A DNA stretch of 64,000 bases from Phoebastria nigripes (Eukaryota > Chordata > Aves > Procellariiformes > Diomedeidae), in NCBI GenBank assembly GCA_035582835.1, contig JAYKAV010002925.1, forward strand, positions 625,812-689,811. The letters are read 5' to 3'. Shown piece by piece: positions 26,170 through 37,351 of the stretch. Made by a program: the position numbers and the translations under genes. The notes under the pieces were generated by a model that saw only the letters and a program-made list of their open reading frames with translations, had not been told where the DNA came from and searched no databases. Within the stretch, counting starts at the first letter, position 1. Every line of letters starts with the position of its first letter.

Positions 26170-26739
26170 GTTAGATACTTCTGAAGAAATCAACCTGAAT
26201 GGTTAGCTTTTAATATTAAGAAACAGCAAATTATCTCTTTTCTTATCACTGATAATGTTCATTGTTTGCTAAGTTTATTCTTTGTATTAATTAAATTATT
26301 AACATAACCACAGCATCTTGCCCACACACTCTAGGAGGTATAGAAGTATCTTTTGGTTTGTTAAAACATCTCTGTTAGTCCTAATCTCTCATAAATTTGC
26401 TTTGTCCTGATTTTGGACAAAGTCCACACACAAATTAATGCTCTTTACTTTTAGACATCACTGCAGCATGGAATTTAGTATGTTGTCTATAACTAGCAAC
26501 TTTTGCATTTCTCTACTGATGTCATCTGTGTGTACATAAACATGCACATATACAATATTTTACTATCATATTATTTTTCTTATCCAAATGTCTGCTAGTC
26601 CCTGTGAAAGACATTTAGATTTAGGTTTGTGTTTAGCTTAAAAAGTATTCCAGGCTATGTACATCTTTGATCTTTGTTTTGTCTAACATACTTAAAATTC
26701 TTTAAAAAATCTGATTTATATACTCATAAAGACTTTTAG
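26170..26739. other. Gene-free sequence
   Basis: AT-rich, nothing recognised. Confidence 0.6.
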
Positions 26740-27160
26740 TAAAGATATTAAGATCAGTATGAATGAAGTATAAATTGAAAAGGGGGTGTGTGCATATTTG
26801 TGTGAAATCACCAGAAGAAATAGCAGAAAAAGGGTTAAAAGAATGGCCCTTATCTGTAATGGAGGATATAATTTCCATTCTGTGAAGTTCACAAGTGCAC
26901 ATTTTTTGTTCCACAGTTTGGAAAAGCTTGAACTTTGATTAGACCAGCACAGATGACTTGTTAGGGGAAGACCCCGCTTTTTAACAATAAGAGGATAGCA
27001 ACTCGGTCATCCTCTGGATGTGGCCAAAAACTAAACTGTGGAGACCTTCTGCCCTCTTAAAGGACAAAATTTAGGTTGACCTGAAAAAAATCTCCTTTGA
27101 GACTGGAGTGTTGTAACAGGAGCTTCAAGTAAAGTCACAACTTGCTTAATATGTCTTGAT
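26740..27160 (+). repeat. Unclassified interspersed repeat, copy 2
   Basis: This is a diverged, shorter relative of 15870-16560 with the same landmarks in the same order: ttaagat, atgaatgaagtata, gtgtgtgca, caccagaa, aaaagaatggcc, cagcacagatgacttg, and the tail aacttgcttaa at about 27140. About 250 bases of copy 1, including the AATAAA and GAGT region, are missing here. It has no coding content. Confidence 0.55.
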
Positions 27161-28637
27161 TTAAAAAAAAAGAAATAGGTATTTTTTTCTTCTGAAACCC
27201 AGGAATGGTGTTCTGATTGGCAACTTCAGGCACTGTTTTACTTAATTTGGAGAAGGCCCTTGAAAGACACAGAGATTGGTGCTTATTGCTGGAAAAGGCA
27301 CTTTGAAGAAGAATTACACAGCTTTTGTGTGATCCCAGAAACCTTCATGTAGCACCTGCTGAAATTAAACTAAGACCTTCCATTCCTTTTAGGGTGAATT
27401 GGACTAGGACACTAATCAAAGATCCTAATGGTACAATAAATAAGAATCACAAAATAGGTTTAGTCTGTAAAAGTCTGTAAACAACATCTCGGAAGTTCCT
27501 TATTTTTTCCCACTCACAGACTTTTAACAGAAACAGTGTAGGATTTTTCTTTGGTTTGTTTCTGCAATTTTTTGGCAGGAAGGAGGATTAATGGGGCCAT
27601 CTGTTATATTTGTATTGCATTTCCTATGGGGACGAGAATATNCATGTTATGAAAAAACAAGATTTATTTAAAAAAAAAAAAAACAAACCCAAAACAATGT
27701 AGTGAACTTATTTGTTTATCTGTGTGTTTTTGGAACACCCTGCTTAAATTTATTTTATTGGAACTTAAAAAAAAATCCAGCCCCAAAAAGTCTATTTGTT
27801 CTGGAAATTTTTAATAACGTAAAATAGGAGTTTCCTGTGGAAATGTCACTTCAGCCATAACTGTAATTAAGAGCTAATTATAAGGGTGTTCTGGCAAAAA
27901 NTAATCAAAATTATGAAGTCTAATATGGTCAAAGCACCATAGAGAAGAATATTTAAATCAAAAATAATTAAAAGAAGAATTCTTTTATACGTATCTAATC
28001 CATTCTGACTAGAAATCAAAGCAAAGACCTTTGCATCAAAAAAGCTAATCTGAAAGGCCTATGCTTTCTTTCAAAATCTGACTCACAAAAGAAGATGTAT
28101 AATTTATTTTTTTGATTCTGTGTCTTTTCCTTGTTTCGATGAATATATATAGTTTTTCTGTTGTCACCACCAGGAGAGCAGTGGCCAGGAGAAGGAATTT
28201 TCCACATTCTCCCAGTACCCTTCCATCAGGCCTGTAGGTGATCTGGCACCCATCAGCTTCCTCACTTTCAGTATTACCTGTCTTCACCTCTAGCATCATT
28301 CACTATCTCTATCTCACAGCTACCCCAGTATACCTCAATCCCAGTACAGAAATCATTCACATTTTCCAGTTAAAACTATCCTGAGTCCTATGTAGCAGTT
28401 TGTTTTGACCTCACTCATCCTGACCTGAGTTGCCCCAAGCTGAGTCTTTTGTTAGAATCCAGAGGAAAGGAGAAATATGGTGGCAACAGCAGTGGTCTGG
28501 AGTGATGGGGACAAGGAGGCAAGAGTTTTATGGGAGAGAAGTCTCCATTGGGACACAGGTCAAAAAAGGGAAAATGAAGTCAAAAGCTTTCTGGATCAAA
28601 AGGTCTGGAAAACAGACCTTAAGACTATTATAGACAG
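27161..28637. other. Gene-free sequence with one weak exon-like frame
   Basis: A pyrimidine tract ending in CAG at 27202 is followed by 49 open codons and a stop at 27350-27352. The composition (many Trp, Leu, Phe) and lack of any recognised domain argue for chance. A poly-A run lies near 27668-27683. Nothing else is recognised. Confidence 0.5.
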
Positions 28638-28970
28638 GATCTATAGAATAGAACAGAGTAGAATAGAATAGAACAGAACAGAACAGTTTCAGCTGGAAGG
28701 GCCCTACAAAGATCATCTAGCCCAACTGCCTGACCACTTCAGGGCTGACCAAATGTTAAAGCATATTATTAAGGGCATTGTCTAAATGCCTCTTGAACAC
28801 TGACAGGCTTGGGGCATCAACCACCTCTCTAGGAAGCCTGTTCCAGTGTTTGACCACCCTCTTGGTAAAGAAATGCTTCCTAATATCTACTCTGAACCTC
28901 CCCTGATGCAGCTTTGAGCCATTCCCATGCTTCCTTTCAGACTACACTGTGGAAGACCAGTTCGTAAACC
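28638..28970 (-). mobile_element. CR1 LINE 3' end, minus orientation
   Basis: Starting with a pentanucleotide-like run (28641-28686), the plus strand reads tttcagctggaagggcc, gatcatctagcccaactgcc, ggcatcaaccacctc and ctgttccagtgtttgaccac. This is the usual reverse-strand look of a CR1 3' UTR plus the last codons of ORF2. The simple repeat sits exactly at the element's 3' end, as CR1 copies usually show. The 5' side fades near 28970, consistent with 5' truncation. Confidence 0.93.
28641..28686. repeat. AGAAT/AGAAC simple repeat at CR1 3' end
   Basis: Imperfect agaat and agaac units run directly into the CR1 3' UTR. They probably grew from the short tandem repeat that terminates CR1 elements. 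Confidence 0.9.
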
Positions 28971-31900
28971 ATGTTTTCCAAATGGAAGTACATCACTAGT
29001 GGATTAGGGTTTGGTGGCTTTTGATGTCCCATGTTAGACTTGCCTTAAGTGTTCTGGAACCCATTTCTTGGTGGTAGATCACCTCTGCCATGTAACAACT
29101 GTTGTCACTGAAGGTGCTCAAACCTATAGCCTCATCTTAAGAAAAATTAAGGTTGTCAGCAGAGTCTCCAAGGAGTCTAATCTAATCTACTGCTCCTCAC
29201 TCTGTGTTCAAAACAGACCAAGCTCATGACCTTCACAGCAGTCTACATATGTTGTTGTTCAGTTAGGAGACATTGTCATCCCCTCTTGCCTTGTTCTGTG
29301 GACAAGATAAAGATCTGATTTTCCAGTGCTTTCTATAGCCTTTCAGAGACATTAAAGAAGAAAAAAAATCAGCTATAACTGCTCTGTAACAGACTTTCAT
29401 TAATCACATATGCAGCTTGCTTTTACTTCAGTGGGATTTCTCCATGTGAATTTGGGAGCAAGATTTGGTCTTTGATGTGACTTATATAAAACATAGCTCA
29501 TTAATTCTTGGTTTGACAGAGAGTTAAATATGTTTAAAGAACATGAATAAAATACAAGACTATTAGCAACCTCTCCTGTAACTACCACAGTCACAGCTCC
29601 TTAGAAGATGACAATCATATGCCTAACAAAATAGTTAAAAGTGCAAAAATCTGAAACAGCTTAATGAAGCGATTAACTAGAATACCCTGTGAAATCACAC
29701 TTGTTTGAACTCTCTTTGTCAAGCAGAAACAGTCTTTCTCATGGTAATTCCTGATTTGAACAAGAATTCTACCTCAGACTGAATTTAATTTTAAACTCAG
29801 ATTCAGGATTAACATTAATTACGTCTATAATTCCTCTGGTATCACTTTTGAAGAGATACCTGTCTGAAAAGAGTTCAGGCACACAACTGATCTGACACAG
29901 ATGACATTAAAGTGTGTCTAAATGATGGTGAGGAACATCAGGGAGGTGTGTGTTTTCCCCATACGAATCAGGGAAGGTAAATCTAAGTGACATTCTGGAT
30001 GAACACGGTGGAAGCTTGTGCCCTTTCAGCTGTGAATTATTAAGGCCAAATTTTATTGCAGCAATCCCAGTGAGTTATGAACAATTTGTGTAAGAAAAGC
30101 AGACCAGAAAAGAAAGGAAGTTCACCACAGAACTGGCACAAGTAAGCAAATTGTAATGTGAAATACCACAGATAACAATGCAGGAGGCAATTCAGAAGAT
30201 CTGCTTCCACTATGATTTTATATTTTAGTTGGTTTTAGACAAACCAAGTTTATTTTGACTGAACTAAAAGTGATACAATTATTGAGCTCAGTGAGTCCGG
30301 TATCAGGCCTTATCACAGGTGAAGTGTTCGTTTTATACAAAGGAAATAAGTTATCTTTAAGGGCAAGACCAGATTGAATTTCCACATGACACTACTGTGA
30401 ACCTTATATCTCTTCCACAGGAACTTTTTCTGAAGTGTGAGTGGGTGGCCAAATCTTCATAGCCTTTAGAGAAGATTTTTCTCTGTGGGTGAAGTTATTT
30501 TCTATGTTACCGTTTTTAAGAGGTCAAAATAGAGCAGAAGAGGTTAAAGCACTTCTTTTGCAAAGAGCAAAAAATCTTACATTCTTGCTTTTTCATGTCA
30601 TGAAGGGATTCAGAACCTGTCTCTTCATGCCCTGGAAGAGTCCACATACATAAAGCTGTATCTACAAGGAAGAGTCACATGTACAGCTGTGTAGGATTTA
30701 ATTCAAGATCCATAGAGACAGGGAAGCAGAGCAAAAAGGAGTGGCACTGCGGTTTAGTGGTGAGGAGCTGGTCCTGCTCCTGCTTTCAAGACTGTGTCTC
30801 TCTTTAACAGGAAACAACCATTGCATAATGTCCACTGCCACTTGTTTTTTTGCAACAGACCCAAACAGCCTCTTTCTACATGTGGGTGTGTTAGCAACCA
30901 TATAAAAGCCTTGAGGAGATACAGAAAAAAGGAAATCCTTGTTTCTGGACCCTGTGAAGGTGCTTTTTTAGACAAAGAACTGTTAACATAAAAAGCACAG
31001 CCCAAAATGCCCAGGAGCATCTCAGAGTTTTGAGTGCCTGTGGAGCTAGGATGCAAGAAAAGANGTAGAAGAGTCACCTTCTTGGATTTCAGTGTTTCTG
31101 CTTGATCAGTTCTTTCCTGCTTTCCAGACCAAAGTTGTTTTGTGGATCTGGTCTTAAATTCATAATGGAGCTAGTCCCTTATGTTTGGAAGCCTTGATCA
31201 TTTTTTTATTTTAACCCATGAATGATAATAAGCATCATAAAAATGATTATTGTTTTCTTGTTGAAACAGAAATGATGGATAAAAATCTGATGTTTGATCG
31301 TAAAAATAAAAAGTTTTATTTCATTTTTACTGAATATTTATCTTTCTAAATCCTTTGTCTTCAGGTAATAGCTGACAATATTTTATTCTGCAATAGGTTA
31401 ACAGGAGGCAAAGTTATCTGAGGTATGGGCAGAAAGTGACAGGCTATCAAAAGCAAGGTGTCAGTTTATGAAGACAGGTTGCAAAAGAGAGCTACAAGAA
31501 AAATGCTACAGAAAGCAGGGAGAAAAACCATGAAGAAACATGGTAATGACAGGGGTACCAAGATTTCAAGTTGCAAATGCTGCGGCAGTTAAGCAAGCAG
31601 ATTTTCAGTATTGTTGAAGTCTTTTAAGCCACATCAAATGAAGTGTCAGTGGAAAATCTCTCAGCTGTAAACTCTAGAAATATTCTTAGGCCACGTATGA
31701 CAGAAAATTTTGTAGCATATTGACTGCAGTGTTCAGTCTGTTATAAAGAGGATTCCACTTAATTTCATTCAAAAATTACTAAATTTTTTGTATCTCCTAA
31801 ATAAATGTGCACCTATGTCATACGCTTTTCACAAACTAAGATGTTAGATAAAGAAATGTCTTCCTGAAGTGTTTGAATACTGCAAAAAAGCAGCAGTGGA

Positions 31901-33370
31901 CTGTTTGCATAGCTGTCAATTTTCTCTAACTGTTCATAACCTTCAGGTGCTGGAAGAACATTTGCCATCAAATGCCCTGATACTACTTCCCTTTAATGAA
32001 AAAATGTAAATACTATATATATATATAAGAAAAACATGTAAAAGAGCTGGGTTTAATTGTGGGAAAAGTGAGTAGTTTCTTATGGCAGCTGTCTGCATGG
32101 GGTGGCCATGAACTGCTGCTTTCATGTAATCTCCAGAGATCCTTTCGGACCTATTTCACTCTATGACTATGATTTCTCCTCCAGGAGGAGAGAAAGGGAA
32201 ACCATGTCTCTTCAATCCTCTCTGGATCTGCTGGAGCTGAAGGGGGTTTGAAAGCTGCCTAACTCCTTTTTGTTCCCTCACTTTCCCCTTATCGCTCTCA
32301 GGGCTGGCAAAGTGGGACACTGCTGCAGGTAGAGCAGAGCTGAGCCTCGTGGGAGCTACTGGTAGCTCAGCTGGCTTGGTAAGTCCCTGAGGGATGCTCA
32401 GATGGAAAAGCAAATCCTGTGTTGTGGAGACAGAGGAGAGAGGGGGACTGAGGAATCCAGAGGGGATCTCAACAGGATGAAACTTAGCTACTTGTGTCCT
32501 AGACATTTTGTCTGTTCTTGGTCTTTGAGCCTTGTGCTAGCACCAGGAGCAGCAGAGAAACTCCCAGCCATTGCCCTTCTGAAAACCTGTAAATGCTTGC
32601 TAACTCAGCTCTGTCTTACTGCTCCCAGCCCCTTACCACTGCTCCTTGAAACTCTGTTGATTCCTCACAGCTCCCCAAATCTCCGTGATGTCTCTTCCTC
32701 TTGAATTGGCTTTTCACTGTCACAAAATTAAAAGTTCTTGACACTAGTGTTAAAGAAAAAGAAAATTATGTTGTATCTCCTACTAGATGCAGGAAAAATC
32801 AGTTCTGCCTACATAGCTCGTGTTGAACGAGCTCTGATATTCACACACTCTGCACTAGAGTGGTTTTAAGGCATTGGCCAGTGTCCACAGAGAGTGAGAG
32901 TTTCAAGCCATTTTCTACTTTAACACCTAGATATGAAATTATAAGAAAGTTTTGTTCAGTGTCATCCAGACCAATCAAGAGTCCTTATCCTTGCTGATAA
33001 TCCTTTGAGCCATCTGATCCTTCAACAATTTCTTTCTTAATACAAGGGCTCAAAATAACATTTCTGCATTATACATGACGGTATTTTGCTTTAAATTGAA
33101 ATGGAATCTCACAGTCCATCGGTACATTAGTTTGACTGTAAATCATAGTCTGAATTATACTGTTCACATAAATTTTTCAGACCACAGGATTGAATTCAAA
33201 TCTCAGAGATGTCTTTTACTACTCACAATCAGTTGCTGTGTTTTTTAGTTCAGTGTTGAACTAATCACCTGCTTGTGGAATTGAGGTATTGCAACCTTAA
33301 TCTTTCAAAACAACACTTGCACCTAATGAAAGAGCTGCAACCATTCAGATTTTCAGTATAGCCGTTTTTA
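28971..33370. other. Gene-free sequence
   Basis: No gene is recognised. A TA dinucleotide run lies at about 32014-32028. Frames of up to 116 codons (32156-32506 minus) have no domain. A moderately GC- and pyrimidine-rich patch lies at about 32520-32700. Confidence 0.55.
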
Positions 33371-34428
33371 CAGGATGGCAGAATTGCTGAGGTTGGAAGA
33401 GACCTCTGGATGTCTCTAGTCCAACCACCTGCTAAGAGTTGGGACAGCTAGAGCAGGTTGCTCAGGGATGTGTCAAGTGGGGTTCTGAGTATCTCTGTAG
33501 GTGGAGACTCCACAGCCTCTCCGGACAAACTGTTCCAACGTTTGACCTACCTCACAGTTAAAAAAAATGGTTTTTTGTGTTCAGACAGAATTTCATGGGT
33601 TTTAATTCGTGCCTATTGTCTCTTGTCCTGTCATTTGGCACCACTGAGAAGAGTTTGACTCCATCTTCTTTACTCCGCTCCACCAGCTGTTTATACACAT
33701 TGATAAGATCCCCCTGGAGCCTTCTCTTCTCCAGGCTGAACAGTCCCAGCTCTCTCAGCCTTTTTTCATATGACACATGCTCCAGTCTCGTTATCATCTT
33801 TGTGGCCCTTCACTGGAGCACAGCACATCGCTCCAGTATGTCCCTGTCTCTCTTGTACTGGGAGCCCAGAACTGGGCACAGCACTCCAGGTGAGTATCAT
33901 CAGTGCTGAGTAGAGATAAAGGATCACCTCTCTCGACCTGCTGGCAATACTCTTCCTAATGGAGCTGAGGAGGCTGTTTGCCTTGTTTGCTGCAAGGGTA
34001 CTATGCTGGGTCATGTGCAACTTGGTGTCTACCAGGATCACTAGGACTTTTTCTGCCAAGCAGTTTTCCAGCTAGTTGGAGCCAGCCTGTACTGGTATCT
34101 GAAGTTATTCTTCCCCGGGTGCAGGAGTCAGCATTTCCCTTTGTTGAACTTGATGGGTTTTCCCTGCCCATTTCTTCAAGGTCCCTCTGAATGGCAGCAT
34201 AATGCTTTGGTGTATCAGCCCCTTCTCCCAGTGTTGCATCATCTGAAAACTCACTGAGAATTTACTTGGTCCCATCTTCCAGGTTGTTAATGAAGAAGTT
34301 AAACAGTATTTTTCCCAATACCCCTGTCATTGCTACCCCTGGGGCACACCATTAATGTCTGGCCTCCAGCTCAACTTTGTGCCACTGATTACAACCCTCT
34401 GGGCCTGCAAAGTCAGCAGGTTTCATTC
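33371..34428 (-). mobile_element. CR1 LINE, 5'-truncated copy with broken ORF2
   Basis: The longest CR1 copy here, about 1.06 kb. The plus strand begins at the CR1 3' UTR (gctgaggttggaagagacc) and runs backward through the end of ORF2 into the reverse-transcriptase region. Minus-strand peptides include YEKRLRELGLFSLEKRRLQG (within 33558-33797) and SIASRSREVI (within 33766-34059), both typical of the CR1 ORF2 C-terminal part. The GVPQG motif is encoded at 34336-34350. The minus-strand 5' end fades near 34428. It overlaps the consensus region covered by the fragment at 13139-13545. Confidence 0.95.
33558..34428 (-). pseudogene. CR1 ORF2 (reverse transcriptase) remnant
   Basis: The C-terminal part of ORF2 is split across at least two frames, so it is a dead copy. 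Two landmarks remain: GVPQG (34336-34350), and the catalytic box, which reads FSDD instead of the usual FADD (34238-34249). After the catalytic region come the VDTKLHMTQH and SRSREVI segments and then the LRELGLFSLEKRR segment near the C-terminus. Endonuclease and N-terminal RT regions are absent because of 5' truncation. Confidence 0.88.
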
Positions 34429-37189
34429 CTTTTATTTTCCCCCTTGCCGTTTTACACCAGTGGGGCCTTCTTTCTTCCTCTTCCTTCTTCCTTTCTTTCA
34501 ATTACAGTATAAGCTTATGAAATAGCAAAACTGAAAATTTGCTTTATATATCTTCTTAATGTTAGGAGTTACAATTCTAAATTAAAAAACTATTGTTCTT
34601 CTAATTAGAGAACCAAAGCGAAAGAAGTCTGGTAGTTTATTAGTCCTGGTAGCCAAAATACAGATCCAGCATCGAATTAGATTATCTGGAATGGTCGTTA
34701 AGTCCATGAGCAGAAGTCATGTTTTCTAGTCCTCCAGGTAGGGCGTGATTAGAGGTTAGTATGCTCGTTAAACCCTTCCAACAGATGGCAATCTACAGTT
34801 ATACTTTGGGATTCCCTCTGTCTTTTTTACAGCAAAACAAGATGATGCATTCTGCATACAGCTGCAGTTCAGTGTATAAGTAAGTAGGCCCACTGCTGTG
34901 CACATCAGGATAACTCTCATGATACACGGAGGTAACACAATGGAAATCNCAGTTTAGAAATCCAATTTATCTTGCTGTGAATAGAATTGCATCCACTGCA
35001 GACAGCAATTAGTTTTGTTCTATAATACCGTTACAGAAATGTGACATTGAAAAACTATTTGCAAACTACTAAGCATTCACATAGCTTGAGTTCATGGAGT
35101 TTAGAAAAATGTTAATTCCTGGTATGCGAAGGAGAACAAGGGATTTTTTACCAACTGCAGCCATAAGGTCAGATCACAACTGCTGAGGTAATGAAGCAAA
35201 AGCTTCCTTCAACTTTAGTTGCTTATACAGTTTATAAAAGCATAATATTCTGTGGATACCTCTTTCTTGCAGCACTGAGTTTTTGTCACAGCTGAATTAT
35301 GGATAGCTCTGTTTTAAGTCTATACCTTCATACCAGTGTCTAGAGCCCCAAGACTGATAAACAAATGATGTCTGATGTTAAAGTACTTGAACACTGTTTT
35401 TTTCCCCTGTGCTTTTGCAAATGTCATATAGAAAGTTCATTCATAAAGCAAATATATACCACCAGTTCTGTAGAAGTTTTAGCATGTTAATGCTTAGGTA
35501 GGTATTTCCTGCCTACATTTAAGACAGTGACTGATGGATTTACGTATCAGGTACATCTCCTATGGAGATAGGAGATGGGGCTTAATACTATAAGAAGTTC
35601 CTCATACTCTGATATTTTATCTGCATATGAACCATCCTTCTGGCAGAGATTAACTTCTTTTTTAAAGAACGGTTTTATACATTTTTCATTGCTTTCCCTC
35701 TTCCTAAATTCATGCTCAGTGTTATTCCTCAAGACAGCCAGAAACATATAACAGACATCATAGAGCTCAGCAGACCTAGCTGCTGGGAAGTATAGGAGCT
35801 TATGTATTCCCCTCATAACAATTAGAAACTGTGTCATTTGTTTTCCCTGGGAAAATTCATTACCACAAGATGGTGTTAGTCATGGTTCCTCTATGCTTTT
35901 ACCTACCTCTCATTTGAGAATAAATCTTTTTTTTTTTTTTTTTAATTGAAAAGTCTTAATTAGATTCAGAACTCATTTGTTTCTTCATGAGAACTTCCCT
36001 ACACAGAGAAATATTCAGATCCAATGTTTTGAGGATCGCAGCCTGTAATTTTCTGCCCCTGGGGGCAAATGCAGCCTTCATCTGAATGATGGATGGAAGG
36101 AACTGTATAGATATTTGCCTGGATCCATGCCTCATGACTCAGGAGTACGCACTTAACCAGCCAATGCCAATGCAGGAGTCCCTTTGCTCCTCCCCACTTC
36201 CCTTCAGTTTAAACCTGCCGAGAATCCCTACTGCACAAAGTCACCCTATTCTAGAATAAAAGGCATTGTAACATGGAGGGCAGTGTTTGCCCAAGAAACT
36301 GTGCCAAAATATTTTATCCAGGTCAATTTCTTTGTACAGAGACAGATGACTGCATGTTGTTTTAGTGTGGTTTAATGAGTTACTGCTTGTATTAAGTAAG
36401 TCTACTTACTACAAGTTTGAGCAAGTCTGTAGTGATACTAATGCTTAGCTCCTACATGTCTTTTTCTAGTCATAAGTCTTAAAGGGGGGTGTTGGTTCCT
36501 CATTTTGCAAGTAGAGGAACTGTTAGTAGAGAAAATGAGAAAGGGTGAGGAAGATGGACTGCATCAGGATTCTTTCTGCATCCTAAGGTCGTGTTCCCAC
36601 TGGTTTAAGTGCTTATGATCTTTTCTCCCAAGTTCCAAGTACATAATCTAAAAGCAAGATGACTTACAAATATTTAGAAAAAAACAGGTTTTCACAAACC
36701 TCATCCTAGAAACATTGAGAGGAATCACCTTATCTTTCTAAGCTGTCTGAATGTCACCTAGAAAAAGAAAAGCAGCTGCAGTCAATAACAAGAAACAGTC
36801 AGCTCAGAAGGATGATTTACTTATTCTATTACAGGTAGAGAAAGACATGGCATGAATTCCCTAGTGGGTGGGTCTGAACCAGTCATTTAAAAATAAGGAT
36901 TTAGTACCTTTTGAGGTAGGTACCTTGTTGTATCTGAGAGACATCCATATAAGGCTGGCAGATGTAACCCCAAGCCCAAAAGTTATTCATACTTCCGGCT
37001 ATCCAAGTGGGATAGCTTAAGGCATCTAGGATGGCATTAGAGACCTGTGCATGGGCAACCAAATAAAGCCTGAAATGTTTGTTATTCTTTCCTAAGTAGT
37101 AAAAGCCTTAAAAGTAATCCTTGGGTGACTAAAGATGGATCCAATCCACTCAGAGCTGTCACACATCACACAGGTTTATAATGTGCCAG
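34429..37189. other. Gene-free AT-rich sequence
   Basis: No gene or known repeat is recognised. A poly-T run lies at about 35925-35943. The 96-codon minus frame 35547-35837 has no domain. Confidence 0.55.
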
Positions 37190-37351
37190 AGCCCCTACTC
37201 TGCAGTGCATCATTACCATGGAGAAAGTAGTTGCACACCTGGCTTAACTGCTGCAATGGCTGAGGCACTGGAGGAAGCTTTAAAACAGATGCAGTACAGG
37301 AGCTTGAGTGATATCATTTTACTTCAGTTGGCTGGTTTACCTGACAAGCAG
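37190..37351 (+). CDS. Candidate coding exon C (unrecognised protein)
   Basis: A frame open from 37133 runs into a consensus donor CAG|GTAAGA at 37349-37357. Two acceptors are possible. CCAG before 37190 gives phase 0, matching the end of exon B. A better pyrimidine tract (cccctactctgcag) before 37206 gives a different phase. The ATG at 37256 has a good initiation context (G at -3 and +4), so this could also be a first coding exon of 32 codons. The peptide ends EEALKQMQYRSLSDIILLQL then AGLPDKQ, helix-like and of normal protein composition. I do not recognise it. Confidence 0.35.

Noticed and set aside
33577..34190. Plus-strand frames of 70-110 codons as genes
   Set aside because: They are antisense readings of the minus-strand CR1 ORF2 remnant.
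36910..36936. let-7-like sequence (tgaggtag followed by ttgttgtat)
   Set aside because: An insertion breaks the mature sequence, and no complementary arm lies nearby, so no hairpin.
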